A stretch of DNA of 24,658 nucleotides, taken from positions 1 through 24,658 of the forward strand of contig CAZBLY010000008.1 of the NCBI GenBank assembly GCA_964493265.1, written 5' to 3'. The DNA is from DAOWHW01 sp964493265. GTDB taxonomy: Archaea; Nanobdellota; Nanobdellia; Pacearchaeales; UBA284. A model generated the notes under the pieces. It ran no database searches. It had not been told where the DNA came from and saw only the letters and a program-made list of their open reading frames with translations. The position numbers were made by a program, and so were the translations under genes. Shown here one piece after another: positions 16,048 through 22,134 of this stretch (positions within the stretch are counted from its first letter, which is position 1; each line of letters starts with the position of its first letter).

Positions 16048-16060
16048 TAATATATTTAAA
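16048..16060. promoter_or_regulatory. Shared bidirectional TATA element for hjc and the 105-aa gene
   Basis: TAATATATTTAAA reads as a TATA box on both strands. Its centre (about 16056) is 25 nt from the hjc ATG (16031) and 25-26 nt from the divergent ATG at 16082. That is the leaderless spacing seen elsewhere in this window. The whole gap between the two start codons is only 50 nt. Confidence 0.6.
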
Positions 16061-16081
16061 GTTTTGTTGTCTAAAATAAAA

Positions 16082-16399
16082 ATGCTAGAACCACAAAGTT
16101 TAACTGAAAAAGCAGAAAAGATTTTTATAACATTAACCCCTTATATGGTTAAGAAAAGTCCTAAAAGTTGCAAAGTTCTCGTGGGTTTTGTCAAAGATTT
16201 CTATAAACAAGCCGGAGTTAAAATTCCATATGAAGTATTACAAAAAGAAGAAGAAATTAATAATGTAATTAAAGGATTAGAAAAAAATGTTAATGGAGAG
16301 ATTAAAGAAGAGATAGAATGGGAAATAGAGAAAGAAAAAGCAGTAAGCGATGTATGGAAATCTTCTTTTAAATATGAAAAGAAAGGTAATGAATCATAA
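16082..16399 (+). CDS. Small soluble protein of unknown function, 105 aa
   Basis: I use ATG 16082 because the TATA element is 25-26 nt upstream. A TTG at 16064 would fall before the predicted transcription start. The protein has no signal or membrane segment. Residues 1-60 form a compact helical region (SLTEKAEKIFITLTPYMVKK, a C in KSCKVLVGFVKDFYKQAG). The remainder is a strongly charged E/K helix (EEEINNVIKGLEKN..., EEIEWEIEKEKA). I do not recognise the family. Its divergence from hjc across one promoter suggests shared control and perhaps a DNA-repair context, but nothing in the protein itself shows this. Its last six bases overlap the end of the histone gene on the other strand. Confidence 0.65.
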   Translation: MLEPQSLTEKAEKIFITLTPYMVKKSPKSCKVLVGFVKDFYKQAGVKIPYEVLQKEEEINNVIKGLEKNVNGEIKEEIEWEIEKEKAVSDVWKSSFKYEKKGNES

Positions 16400-16561
16400 A
16401 TCTTGAGGCATTACTGTAGTTCTATGATTGGCTTTGGCTCTTTCTTGTGCTTCTTTGAGGAGTTTTTCAACTTTTTTGTTTAGGGCCCCAGCTAGATTTG
16501 CTGAAACACGAAGTTCTTTAATAACTTCTTTGAGTTTAGATTTTACAATAATGTCTACCAT
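16394..16561 (-). CDS. Short archaeal histone-fold protein (DUF1931 / face-to-face-type histone)
   Basis: The gene has only 55 codons but is clear: MVDIIVKSKLKEVIKELR, then a long helix (LAGALNKKVEKLLKEAQERAKAN), then RTTVMPQDL. The last part matches the histone-fold loop-2 signature with the conserved Arg, Thr and Asp (R47, T49, D54) at the spacing seen in methanogen histones. The protein stops right after this point, so helix alpha3 is almost absent. That is typical of the short single-fold archaeal and bacterial histones (DUF1931-like, recently called face-to-face histones), which bind DNA as dimers or tetramers. It lies 28 nt after a zinc-ribbon gene. A weak TATA-like AAATAAATAA occurs about 24 nt before the ATG, so it may also have its own leaderless promoter. 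Its stop overlaps the convergent gene's stop. Confidence 0.85.
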   Translation of the reverse strand: MVDIIVKSKLKEVIKELRVSANLAGALNKKVEKLLKEAQERAKANHRTTVMPQDL

Positions 16562-16589
16562 TAGTTTGGTTTTTAATTATTATTTATTT

Positions 16590-16757
16590 CTATGGTTTTT
16601 TTCCGACAATTCTGTAAACTTTGGTTCCGCAGACTTTACATTTTCCTCTTACTGCCCAGACGCCTTTTCGTATCTCTACCAATTCTGGATCTACAACTTC
16701 TCTTTGTTCCTTACATTTCATACATCTTGCCATATATTTCTTTTTTTCTTCTGCCAT
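16590..16757 (-). CDS. Small zinc-ribbon protein (DUF5679-like)
   Basis: A 55-aa protein with two CxxC knuckles, C12/C15 (ARCMKCKEQ) and C40/C43 (GKCKVCGTKVYRI), enclosing a short beta region (VDPELVEIRKGVWAVRG). This matches the small DUF5679-type zinc ribbons common in DPANN and other archaea, whose role is unknown. Nucleic-acid or protein binding is the usual guess. The start at 16757 is fixed by a strong GGAGG 8 nt upstream, rare in this window, and it is preferred over the internal Met at residue 9. A TATA-like TTTATAAAAT at 16797-16806 could drive it separately from lysS, which ends 51 nt before. Confidence 0.85.
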   Translation of the reverse strand: MAEEKKKYMARCMKCKEQREVVDPELVEIRKGVWAVRGKCKVCGTKVYRIVGKKP

Positions 16758-16765
16758 TATTTTTT

Positions 16766-16770
16766 CCTCC
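16766..16770 (-). promoter_or_regulatory. Shine-Dalgarno of the zinc-ribbon gene
   Basis: GGAGG lies 8 nt before the ATG at 16757. It is the strongest ribosome binding site in the window and shows that leadered translation coexists with the leaderless genes. Confidence 0.75.
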
Positions 16771-16796
16771 TTTCTATATTATTCTTCTGATTTTTT

Positions 16797-16806
16797 ATTT
16801 TATAAA
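16797..16806 (-). promoter_or_regulatory. Candidate TATA box for the zinc-ribbon (and histone) genes
   Basis: TTTATAAAAT on the minus strand, just at the end of lysS, predicts a transcript starting near 16775 with an approximately 18-nt leader holding the GGAGG. Confidence 0.45.
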
Positions 16807-16808
16807 TA

Positions 16809-18281
16809 TTATTCTTTTTCAGATTTCATAAATGGGAAGAAAATAACATCCCTAATTGATGAAGAATCTGTTAAAAGCATAATTAATCTGTCTATACCTA
16901 TTCCTAATCCAGATGCTGGAGGCATCCCATATTTTAATGCTCTAATGAAATCAAAATCCATTCTTTGTTCTTCTGCATCGCCTTTTTCAAATTTTGCCTC
17001 AGATTTTTTCCAATCTTCTTCCAGCTTTTTTGGGTCATTTCCTTCACTATAACTATTTCCTATTTCCCACCCATTTATAAAAGGTTCAAATCTTTCTGCC
17101 CATCTTGGATCATTTTCTTTTGTCTTTGCTAAACCGCTGATAGATGATGGATAATCATAGATTATTGTTGGTTGAATTAATTGGGATTCAACCTTTTCCT
17201 CAAAAACCTTATTTAAGATTTCACCATAATTCTTGCAATCAGAAACATTAATTTTTAATTTCTGAGCTATTTTTCTTGCTTTTTCTTCTGTCGTATCAAA
17301 ATTTTCTTTAGTATATTTTTTTAGAGCTTCAATAAATTTTAAACGAGTCCATTTTTTGAAATCTATTTTTTTTCCTTGATAAGTTATTTTTGTTGTTCCG
17401 ATAGCTTTTTTTGCAACATATGCTAACATATCCTCACAAAATTTCATATTATCTTTATAGTTTGCATAAGTCCACATTGTTTCCATTTGTAAAAATTCCG
17501 GATTATGAAGTTTGTCTATGCCTTCATTTCTAAAATCTGGACTGAATTCAAAGATTTTTTCATAACCCCCTACAAGAAGTCTTTTTAGATAAAGTTCATT
17601 ACTAATCCTAAGATAAATTTTCATCTTTAATGCCTCGAGCTTAGTTTCAAAAGGTCTGGCATTTGTTCCTCCATAGATTGGTTGGAGTATTGGCGTTTCT
17701 ACTTCTATAAATCCGTTGTTTATTAGAAATTCCCGCATTGCAGCAATGATATTACTTCTTTTGAGAAAGACTTCCTTAACTTTAGGATCAACAATAAGAT
17801 CTAGATATCTTTTTCTGTATCTGTCTTCTTTATCTTTGAGACCATGCCATTTTTCTGGAAGAGGAATCAGGGATTTTGTTAAGAGTTCTAATTTTTTTAT
17901 TAGAATACTTATCTCACCTCTTTTTGTTCTGAAAATTATTCCTTCTATTCCAATTATATCTCCAGAATCAATATATTTTTTAAAAAATTCAATTATCTTT
18001 GCAGGGGTTTCTTTATCTTGGATAACCAATTGTATTCTTGCAGTTGAATCTTGTAATACGACAAAAGCAATTTTTCCAATATCTCTTATAGCCATAACCC
18101 TACCAGCTATGCTTACTTTATCTTTTGTTTTCTCTTCTGGTTTTAGTTTAGAATATTTTTTTAGAATATCTATTGCGTGGTCTTTAATATTATATTTATT
18201 CTTATAAGGATTAAGTTTTTGCTTTATCAATTTCCCAAGCTTTCTTTCACGCTCTTTTATTATTTGTTCTTCTCTACCCAT
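16809..18281 (-). CDS. lysS: Lysyl-tRNA synthetase, class II
   Basis: A 490-aa enzyme that attaches lysine to tRNA-Lys using ATP. It has an N-terminal helical extension (about 1-55), an OB-fold anticodon-binding domain (about 57-135, VSIAGRVMAIRDIGKIAFVV), and a class II catalytic domain. Motif 1 is GFIEVETPIL (190-199). Motif 2 is FEFSPDFRNEGI with the ATP-binding R251. Motif 3 is GLGIGIDRLIMLL (458-470, R465). The length is normal for bacterial-type LysRS. Many archaea use the unrelated class I enzyme instead, so this is the class II form, which occurs in part of the archaea including DPANN lineages. A TATA box 25 nt upstream suggests a leaderless, separately controlled gene. Confidence 0.95.
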   Translation of the reverse strand: MGREEQIIKERERKLGKLIKQKLNPYKNKYNIKDHAIDILKKYSKLKPEEKTKDKVSIAGRVMAIRDIGKIAFVVLQDSTARIQLVIQDKETPAKIIEFFKKYIDSGDIIGIEGIIFRTKRGEISILIKKLELLTKSLIPLPEKWHGLKDKEDRYRKRYLDLIVDPKVKEVFLKRSNIIAAMREFLINNGFIEVETPILQPIYGGTNARPFETKLEALKMKIYLRISNELYLKRLLVGGYEKIFEFSPDFRNEGIDKLHNPEFLQMETMWTYANYKDNMKFCEDMLAYVAKKAIGTTKITYQGKKIDFKKWTRLKFIEALKKYTKENFDTTEEKARKIAQKLKINVSDCKNYGEILNKVFEEKVESQLIQPTIIYDYPSSISGLAKTKENDPRWAERFEPFINGWEIGNSYSEGNDPKKLEEDWKKSEAKFEKGDAEEQRMDFDFIRALKYGMPPASGLGIGIDRLIMLLTDSSSIRDVIFFPFMKSEKE

Positions 18282-18300
18282 AATTTAATCAAGAAAAAAT

Positions 18301-18310
18301 GATTTAAATA
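18301..18310 (-). promoter_or_regulatory. TATA box of lysS
   Basis: TATTTAAATC on the minus strand is centred 25 nt before the lysS ATG (18281), with no Shine-Dalgarno after it. Confidence 0.6.
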
Positions 18311-18323
18311 TTTATTCTTCTCT

Positions 18324-18476
18324 TTATCTTTTATCAAATTTAATATTATAAAAAAATCTAAAAGATATTTGTTTTTTAGTTTCTTCAATCTGATTTTCAC
18401 AATTTTGTTTGCGAGTTTCCAAATTTTTTAAATAACGTTTTCTTGGTGAATGGTTGTTATATTTATCTTTTACCAT
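18324..18476 (-). CDS. Possible small basic protein after trmY
   Basis: An open frame of 50 codons starts 7 nt after the trmY stop and runs to 18324. The product is very basic and polar (MVKDKYNNHSPRKRYLKNLE...), with a helical middle and an aromatic C-terminus (SFRFFYNIKFDKR). The position right behind trmY on the same strand suggests a last gene of the operon, and codon choice looks like its neighbours. There is no Shine-Dalgarno and no family I recognise. It could equally be an untranslated 3' stretch. An upstream in-frame ATG at 18506 would overlap trmY by 23 nt. Confidence 0.35.
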   Translation of the reverse strand: MVKDKYNNHSPRKRYLKNLETRKQNCENQIEETKKQISFRFFYNIKFDKR

Positions 18477-18483
18477 TTTGTTT

Positions 18484-19080
18484 TCAAAATATTTCTTTTC
18501 TATCAAGTTCGTTTTGCACTATAGTAAGAACCTGGGATGAAAAGTATTTAATATTACCAATACTGGCTTTTTTAACTTTTCCCTTAATTTTTTTTAATTC
18601 TTGTTTTGGAATTCCTTCATGGTCGCCAAAAATAAAAACAGGATTTTTTTCTATATTTATTTTTCTTATGTCCTCTCCTTTTGGATCAAGTAAATAAATT
18701 GTTCTGCCTTGATTATCTAATTCATCAACAAAATCATTAAAAGATTTTTTTTCAATAAAACATCCAGGAAATACTTCTATTTTCTTGCCTTTTTTATATT
18801 TGTAAAGCATTCGTTTAAGCAATCCGGCAATATCTTTCTTGCTTATTGTTACAAAATCTTTTTCCTTGTCAGAGTTAGTGTTTGTTATAATAAGATGTTT
18901 TGGAGGATCTGGAGGACCATAAAAGAAAAGATTAAGTTTTATATTCTTTCTTATTGCTTTTGAAACAAAAAAAGCCATAATAATAACATGACAAACAATA
19001 TCAAGCCTTCCAGCAGACATTAAATCTTTGAACTTTCCACTTGTATGTGCTTTTTTAGAAAAAAAGATAAATTCTCTCAT
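18484..19080 (-). CDS. trmY: tRNA pseudouridine-54 N1-methyltransferase TrmY
   Basis: A 198-aa SPOUT-fold enzyme that uses S-adenosylmethionine to methylate N1 of pseudouridine-54 in the T loop of archaeal tRNAs. The N-terminus MREFIFFSKKAHTSGKF and the segment RLDIVCHVIIMAFFVS are characteristic of the family. The C-terminal half carries the knotted SAM site, with PVFIFGDHEGIP and the following SIGNIKYFSSQVLTIVQNELDR helix. The length is standard. It lies 3 nt after the Cbf5-type pseudouridine synthase gene. The pairing is suggestive because TrmY acts on a pseudouridine, although archaeal position 54 is normally made by Pus10, not Cbf5. Confidence 0.92.
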   Translation of the reverse strand: MREFIFFSKKAHTSGKFKDLMSAGRLDIVCHVIIMAFFVSKAIRKNIKLNLFFYGPPDPPKHLIITNTNSDKEKDFVTISKKDIAGLLKRMLYKYKKGKKIEVFPGCFIEKKSFNDFVDELDNQGRTIYLLDPKGEDIRKINIEKNPVFIFGDHEGIPKQELKKIKGKVKKASIGNIKYFSSQVLTIVQNELDRKEIF

Positions 19081-19083
19081 ATT

Positions 19084-19890
19084 TTAAATAATTCTTTCTG
19101 GCTTTAAAACCTTGCCCCCTTGTTTTTTAATTTTGTCTGAACTAAAAAAAGATCTGACAAGTGCAATAACTTTTTTGTTTGAGAAAGCTGCTATGATTTG
19201 TTCTTTTTCAAATTTTCCACTGATTTTAATTATATCTTCTGCATTAAGAAATTTTCCTTGATTAAGATTTTTCTCAGCTTCTTTTTTGAGAAAAATTATT
19301 GGAGAAACTTTTGAAATAATTTTTTCTGCTGGAATAATATGTTTTTGTATTAATTTTTCAAACTTTGTCGCTTTATTGATTGAAAAAGGCCCTTGCTTTA
19401 TTCTTCTTAATTCTGTCATGTGCGCTCCACAACCAAGTTCCTGGCCAAGATCATGAATGAGTTTTCTAATATAAGTTCCTGCTTGGCATTTTACTCTAAA
19501 AAAAATATTTTGTTCCTGTTTTTTTGTAATTTTAAATTCATAAATCGTGCGTTCTCGTTCTTGTCTTTTAACTCTTGATTTTCTTGGAGGAAGCTGCGTG
19601 ATTTTGCCTAGAAATTTACTTTTTATTGTTTGTTTTATTTTTTTGAGTGGAATATCTTTATGAAAATAGGCTTGACCTTCATATTCTTTATCTAATTTAT
19701 TAAAAAGAGGCATTAATTTTGTTGCGCTGTTAAGAGCTATAATAAGGACCCCAGTAACATTTGGATCAAGGGTTCCTGCATGGCCTGCTTTTTTTGCCCC
19801 TAATTTTTTTCTTACATTATCACAAGCTGTAAAAGACGTGATGCCTTTTGATTTGTCTAGAATTATAATCCCTCTTTCTAAGTTTTCCAT
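19084..19890 (-). CDS. cbf5: Pseudouridine synthase Cbf5/TruB family, compact form
   Basis: A 268-aa enzyme that isomerises uridine in RNA: position 55 of tRNA and, with H/ACA guide RNPs, sites in rRNA. The catalytic aspartate is D42 in AGHAGTLDPNVTGVLI. Further Cbf5 signatures are QLPPRKSRVKRQERERTIYE, CQAGTYIRKLIHDLGQELG and AHMTELRRIKQGPF. The C-terminus (about 195-265) is a PUA-like RNA-binding domain. It is shorter than typical archaeal Cbf5 (about 330-340 aa). The roughly 40-residue N-terminal extension is missing and the C-terminal part is trimmed. It is 24 nt after rpl31e and 3 nt before trmY. I prefer Cbf5 over bacterial TruB because of the archaeal context and the motif wording. Confidence 0.88.
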   Translation of the reverse strand: MENLERGIIILDKSKGITSFTACDNVRKKLGAKKAGHAGTLDPNVTGVLIIALNSATKLMPLFNKLDKEYEGQAYFHKDIPLKKIKQTIKSKFLGKITQLPPRKSRVKRQERERTIYEFKITKKQEQNIFFRVKCQAGTYIRKLIHDLGQELGCGAHMTELRRIKQGPFSINKATKFEKLIQKHIIPAEKIISKVSPIIFLKKEAEKNLNQGKFLNAEDIIKISGKFEKEQIIAAFSNKKVIALVRSFFSSDKIKKQGGKVLKPERII

Positions 19891-19914
19891 TTAAAATAAG
19901 ATTTAGATTTATTT

Positions 19915-20535
19915 TTATTTTTCAAGTGCTTTTCTCTGAATTACTGGTTTACCTTTTTGTCTTTTCATTTCGTGTTTAAGTTCTGCTTTTGGTTTTGTTA
20001 TTTCTTTATGGAGCTCTTTTTCCTTCTCTTTTCTTTCTTTATTTTCTTCTGCTTTTTTTTCTTTTTCTGTTTTCTTTCCTTCTTCTGTTTTTTCTTCTGA
20101 CTTCTTTTCCTCTGCTTTCTTTTTCTCTTCTTCTCTCTTCTTTTCCTTTATTGTCTTGGCTTTTTCTTCTTCTCTTTTTTTTATTTTTTCAATCTTCTTC
20201 TTCAATTTTTCTTCGTCTACTTTGAATTTTGGTGGCAATCCTACAAATTCAACTTTAACATTATTTTCAAAATCTTTGATTGCTTTAATTATGATTTTTT
20301 GAGGTGGTTTTTTTATTCCTCTTATCCAAATAGCTTCATTAACCCATTTATCAATCTTTATTTTTTTTAATTCTCTATCAGGGACTTTCATGTGTTTAGC
20401 TAAAAATTCTTTAATTGTTCTAATGGCTTTTTTAGATTTTTTATATCTTGGAGCTTTGCGGACTTGTTTTCTTAAAGGAATAGTATAGATTCTTTCTAAT
20501 GTTGGTTTTTCTTGTATTTTTTTTGCCCTTGCCAT
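19915..20535 (-). CDS. rpl31e: Ribosomal protein L31e with a long charged C-terminal tail
   Basis: Residues 1-105 are a normal large-subunit protein L31e: ERIYTIPLRKQVRKAPRYKK, an AIRTIKEFLAKHM helix, and WVNEAIWIRGIKKPP. It sits near the peptide exit tunnel rim. Residues from about 108 to 190 are an added tail made almost only of K and E with some R, A and T (for example KKREEEKAKTIKEKKREEE). It should form a long single helix or coiled coil, and a short basic end (RQKGKPVIQRKALEK) follows. Most L31e proteins are about 80-100 aa, so this one is roughly doubled. The frame and stop are clear. It lies between rpl39e and cbf5. Confidence 0.9.
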   Translation of the reverse strand: MARAKKIQEKPTLERIYTIPLRKQVRKAPRYKKSKKAIRTIKEFLAKHMKVPDRELKKIKIDKWVNEAIWIRGIKKPPQKIIIKAIKDFENNVKVEFVGLPPKFKVDEEKLKKKIEKIKKREEEKAKTIKEKKREEEKKKAEEKKSEEKTEEGKKTEKEKKAEENKERKEKEKELHKEITKPKAELKHEMKRQKGKPVIQRKALEK

Positions 20536-20574
20536 ATTATTTTTTTGTTTTTATTCTGATTTTTTGTTTTTATT

Positions 20575-20805
20575 TTAGTATTTTGTTTTTATTCTTCCTG
20601 ATTTAATTTTCCTTTTTGTTTGTCTTTTAACTGTTCTTTTAATTCTAGTTCTTCTCCAGGATCTCTTGACTCTTGTAAGTCTAGAAGGATGAACTTTTTT
20701 ACCTTTTCCTAGAGCTTTTGGAATTACCCAAAAAGGCGTCCATTTGGTTCTTCTATTTTGTTTTCCTAGACGTAATTTTTTTGATAAAGGTTTATTTTTT
20801 GCCAT
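20575..20805 (-). CDS. rpl39e: Ribosomal protein L39e with C-terminal extension
   Basis: A 76-aa, very basic protein. The L39e core is plain: KKLRLGKQNRRTKWTPFWVI, then VHPSRLTRVKRSWRRTRIKR. This protein normally threads inside the exit tunnel of the large subunit and is about 50 aa. Here there are a few extra residues in the middle (KALGKGKKVHP) and about 20 more after the usual end (TVKRQTKRKIKSGRIKTKY). It is 33 nt after rps19e and 39 nt before rpl31e, the usual archaeal neighbours. Confidence 0.9.
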   Translation of the reverse strand: MAKNKPLSKKLRLGKQNRRTKWTPFWVIPKALGKGKKVHPSRLTRVKRSWRRTRIKRTVKRQTKRKIKSGRIKTKY

Positions 20806-20838
20806 TTTCTTTCTTAGTTCTTTTTTTCTATTTTATCT

Positions 20839-21276
20839 TTATTTTTTTAATTCAATTGCAAGAGCTTCTAGAAATTCTTTTCCTTTTTTTGTTAATTTTC
20901 TTCCTGTTGGCTTTTCTTTTGTATGTTCGATAAAACCCACTTTTGTTGCCTGTTGAAGTATGGTTCTTATTATCTTGCCTGATGCTTTGAAAAATTTTTC
21001 AGGCCTTACCCCTCTTTCTTTTTTTGAACCATATTTTGTTCTTAATCTTGAAACCCCTATAATGCCTTGAATATAAGCTGATCTTAAAATACTTGCAGCC
21101 CTTATATGCCACCAATCATCTCTTTCAGGAGGCCTTTTTTTAGATATTCCTGTCTTTACAAATATGGCCCATTCTGGCATCTTAAATTCGTCCATAGCTT
21201 TGAGTCTTGTGGCTAGTGTTTCTATGAATAACTTTGGTTTGATTTCCCTTAATGTTATTTTTTCAATTTTCGCCAT
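20839..21276 (-). CDS. rps19e: Ribosomal protein S19e
   Basis: A 145-aa small-subunit protein of the archaeal/eukaryotic S19e family, needed for 40S/30S head maturation. Family signatures are MPEWAIFVKTGISKKRPPER, DDWWHIRAASILRSAYIQG, SRLRTKYGSKKERG and the C-terminal GRKLTKKGKEFLEALA. The length is normal. The start overlaps the yhbY coding region by 22 nt, so the two are translationally close. It is followed by rpl39e. In many archaea a PDCD5-type gene lies between these two, but here it is absent. Confidence 0.95.
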   Translation of the reverse strand: MAKIEKITLREIKPKLFIETLATRLKAMDEFKMPEWAIFVKTGISKKRPPERDDWWHIRAASILRSAYIQGIIGVSRLRTKYGSKKERGVRPEKFFKASGKIIRTILQQATKVGFIEHTKEKPTGRKLTKKGKEFLEALAIELKK

Positions 21277-21515
21277 TTTTTAATATAAAGCGTAAAACCA
21301 ATAATCTTGGCTGTAAAATCTTTTTTTACGCGCTTTTTTAGCTCAAAACAAATTTCTTGAGCCATTTTTTTAATTTCTTTCTTATCTCTAGTAGCACTTC
21401 TTAATATATTTACCTTAATTAAATCGCGCTTTTTAAATGTTTTTTCAAGAGCATCAATAAATTCTTTTGTTAATCCTTGTTTGCCAATATTGAAAAAACC
21501 AATTTTAGATCTCAT
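21255..21515 (-). CDS. yhbY: CRM-domain RNA-binding protein, YhbY family
   Basis: An 86-aa single CRM (YhbY/CRS1) domain. It has an opening helix with GLTKEFIDALEKTF, the strand DLIKVNIL, a second helix KEIKKMAQEICFELKKR, and the closing strands AKIIGFTLYIKKW. Bacterial YhbY binds the pre-50S ribosome, and archaeal copies usually sit beside ribosomal protein genes, as here. The GxxG-type loop of the family is not conspicuous in this copy. The start codon overlaps the NFACT-R stop (ATGA), and the end overlaps rps19e by 22 nt. This is the tightest part of the operon. Confidence 0.85.
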   Translation of the reverse strand: MRSKIGFFNIGKQGLTKEFIDALEKTFKKRDLIKVNILRSATRDKKEIKKMAQEICFELKKRVKKDFTAKIIGFTLYIKKWRKLKK

Positions 21516-22111
21516 TTGCCTAATTTAAAACCTCCAGAAGGAATTGCTGAAGCTATTTCATCTTTTTCAAATTTTCCTTTTAATCTATCTTTAATTTTAT
21601 TAATTACTTTTTCTTTGGTTATTTTTCCTGGCATAATTTTTATTAATGGTTTTTTTAAACAAGATTTTGGAACTGCCCTAAGTTTGTCTTTTTGTTTGCC
21701 TAACCATAATTCTGGCTTGACAAAAACTTTATTTACATTTCCAAGAACATTAAATGTGCCAGTTTTTTCTTTTTTCTCCTTGAATATCTGGCTTGATTTA
21801 AATATATGGACTTCAATTTGATTCTTTTTCTTTCCTTTTGCCTTTTTCTTTTTCCATTGCTGACTAAAACATGCGCAAAAGATTGCTGTTTCTTTAATAT
21901 CTTTAGATGATATTTTTTTCTTTTTTAGCTTTTTTTTGATTATACAAAAAGGACTGCCTGGAGCTTTTGTATGTAAAATAATATCTTGTGCATCTAAATG
22001 ATTTTTAATAATTTGTTCATTTTGTTCAGAATTCTTACCTCCAATAACAAGAAAGTCATTGCTAGTAAAAAACCACCTGAACTTTTCATACCATTCCTTT
22101 TTATTTGTCAT
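21512..22111 (-). CDS. Stand-alone NFACT-R (DUF814) domain protein
   Basis: A 199-aa protein matching the NFACT-R domain found at the middle of Rqc2/NEMF/RqcH ribosome quality-control factors. It has KEWYEKFRWFFTSNDFLVIG, then GGKNSEQNEQIIKN, then DIILHTKAPGSPFCIIKK. A lysine-rich middle, a strand segment (QIEVHIFKSSQIF) and a short extra C-terminal unit (IMPGKITKEKVINKIKDRL ... SGGFKLG) follow. The N-terminal NFACT-N and coiled-coil parts of full NEMF are missing. The gene boundaries are clean, with cysS 23 nt upstream and yhbY overlapping downstream, so it is not simply truncated. The placement among ribosomal genes supports a ribosome- or tRNA-binding role. Exact activity is unknown, and NFACT-R has been proposed to act in RNA binding or modification. 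Confidence 0.85.
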   Translation of the reverse strand: MTNKKEWYEKFRWFFTSNDFLVIGGKNSEQNEQIIKNHLDAQDIILHTKAPGSPFCIIKKKLKKKKISSKDIKETAIFCACFSQQWKKKKAKGKKKNQIEVHIFKSSQIFKEKKEKTGTFNVLGNVNKVFVKPELWLGKQKDKLRAVPKSCLKKPLIKIMPGKITKEKVINKIKDRLKGKFEKDEIASAIPSGGFKLGK

Positions 22112-22134
22112 TTTATATTTAATTTTGTTTTATT

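Noticed and set aside
16428..17052. Several plus-strand open frames of 79-143 codons between 16428 and 17052
   Set aside because: They are antisense to the histone, zinc-ribbon and lysS genes, have F/S/L-rich compositions typical of reverse-complemented lysine-rich genes, and no family signal.
17716..18207. A 163-codon plus-strand frame over lysS
   Set aside because: It is antisense to conserved LysRS domains and shows no independent support.
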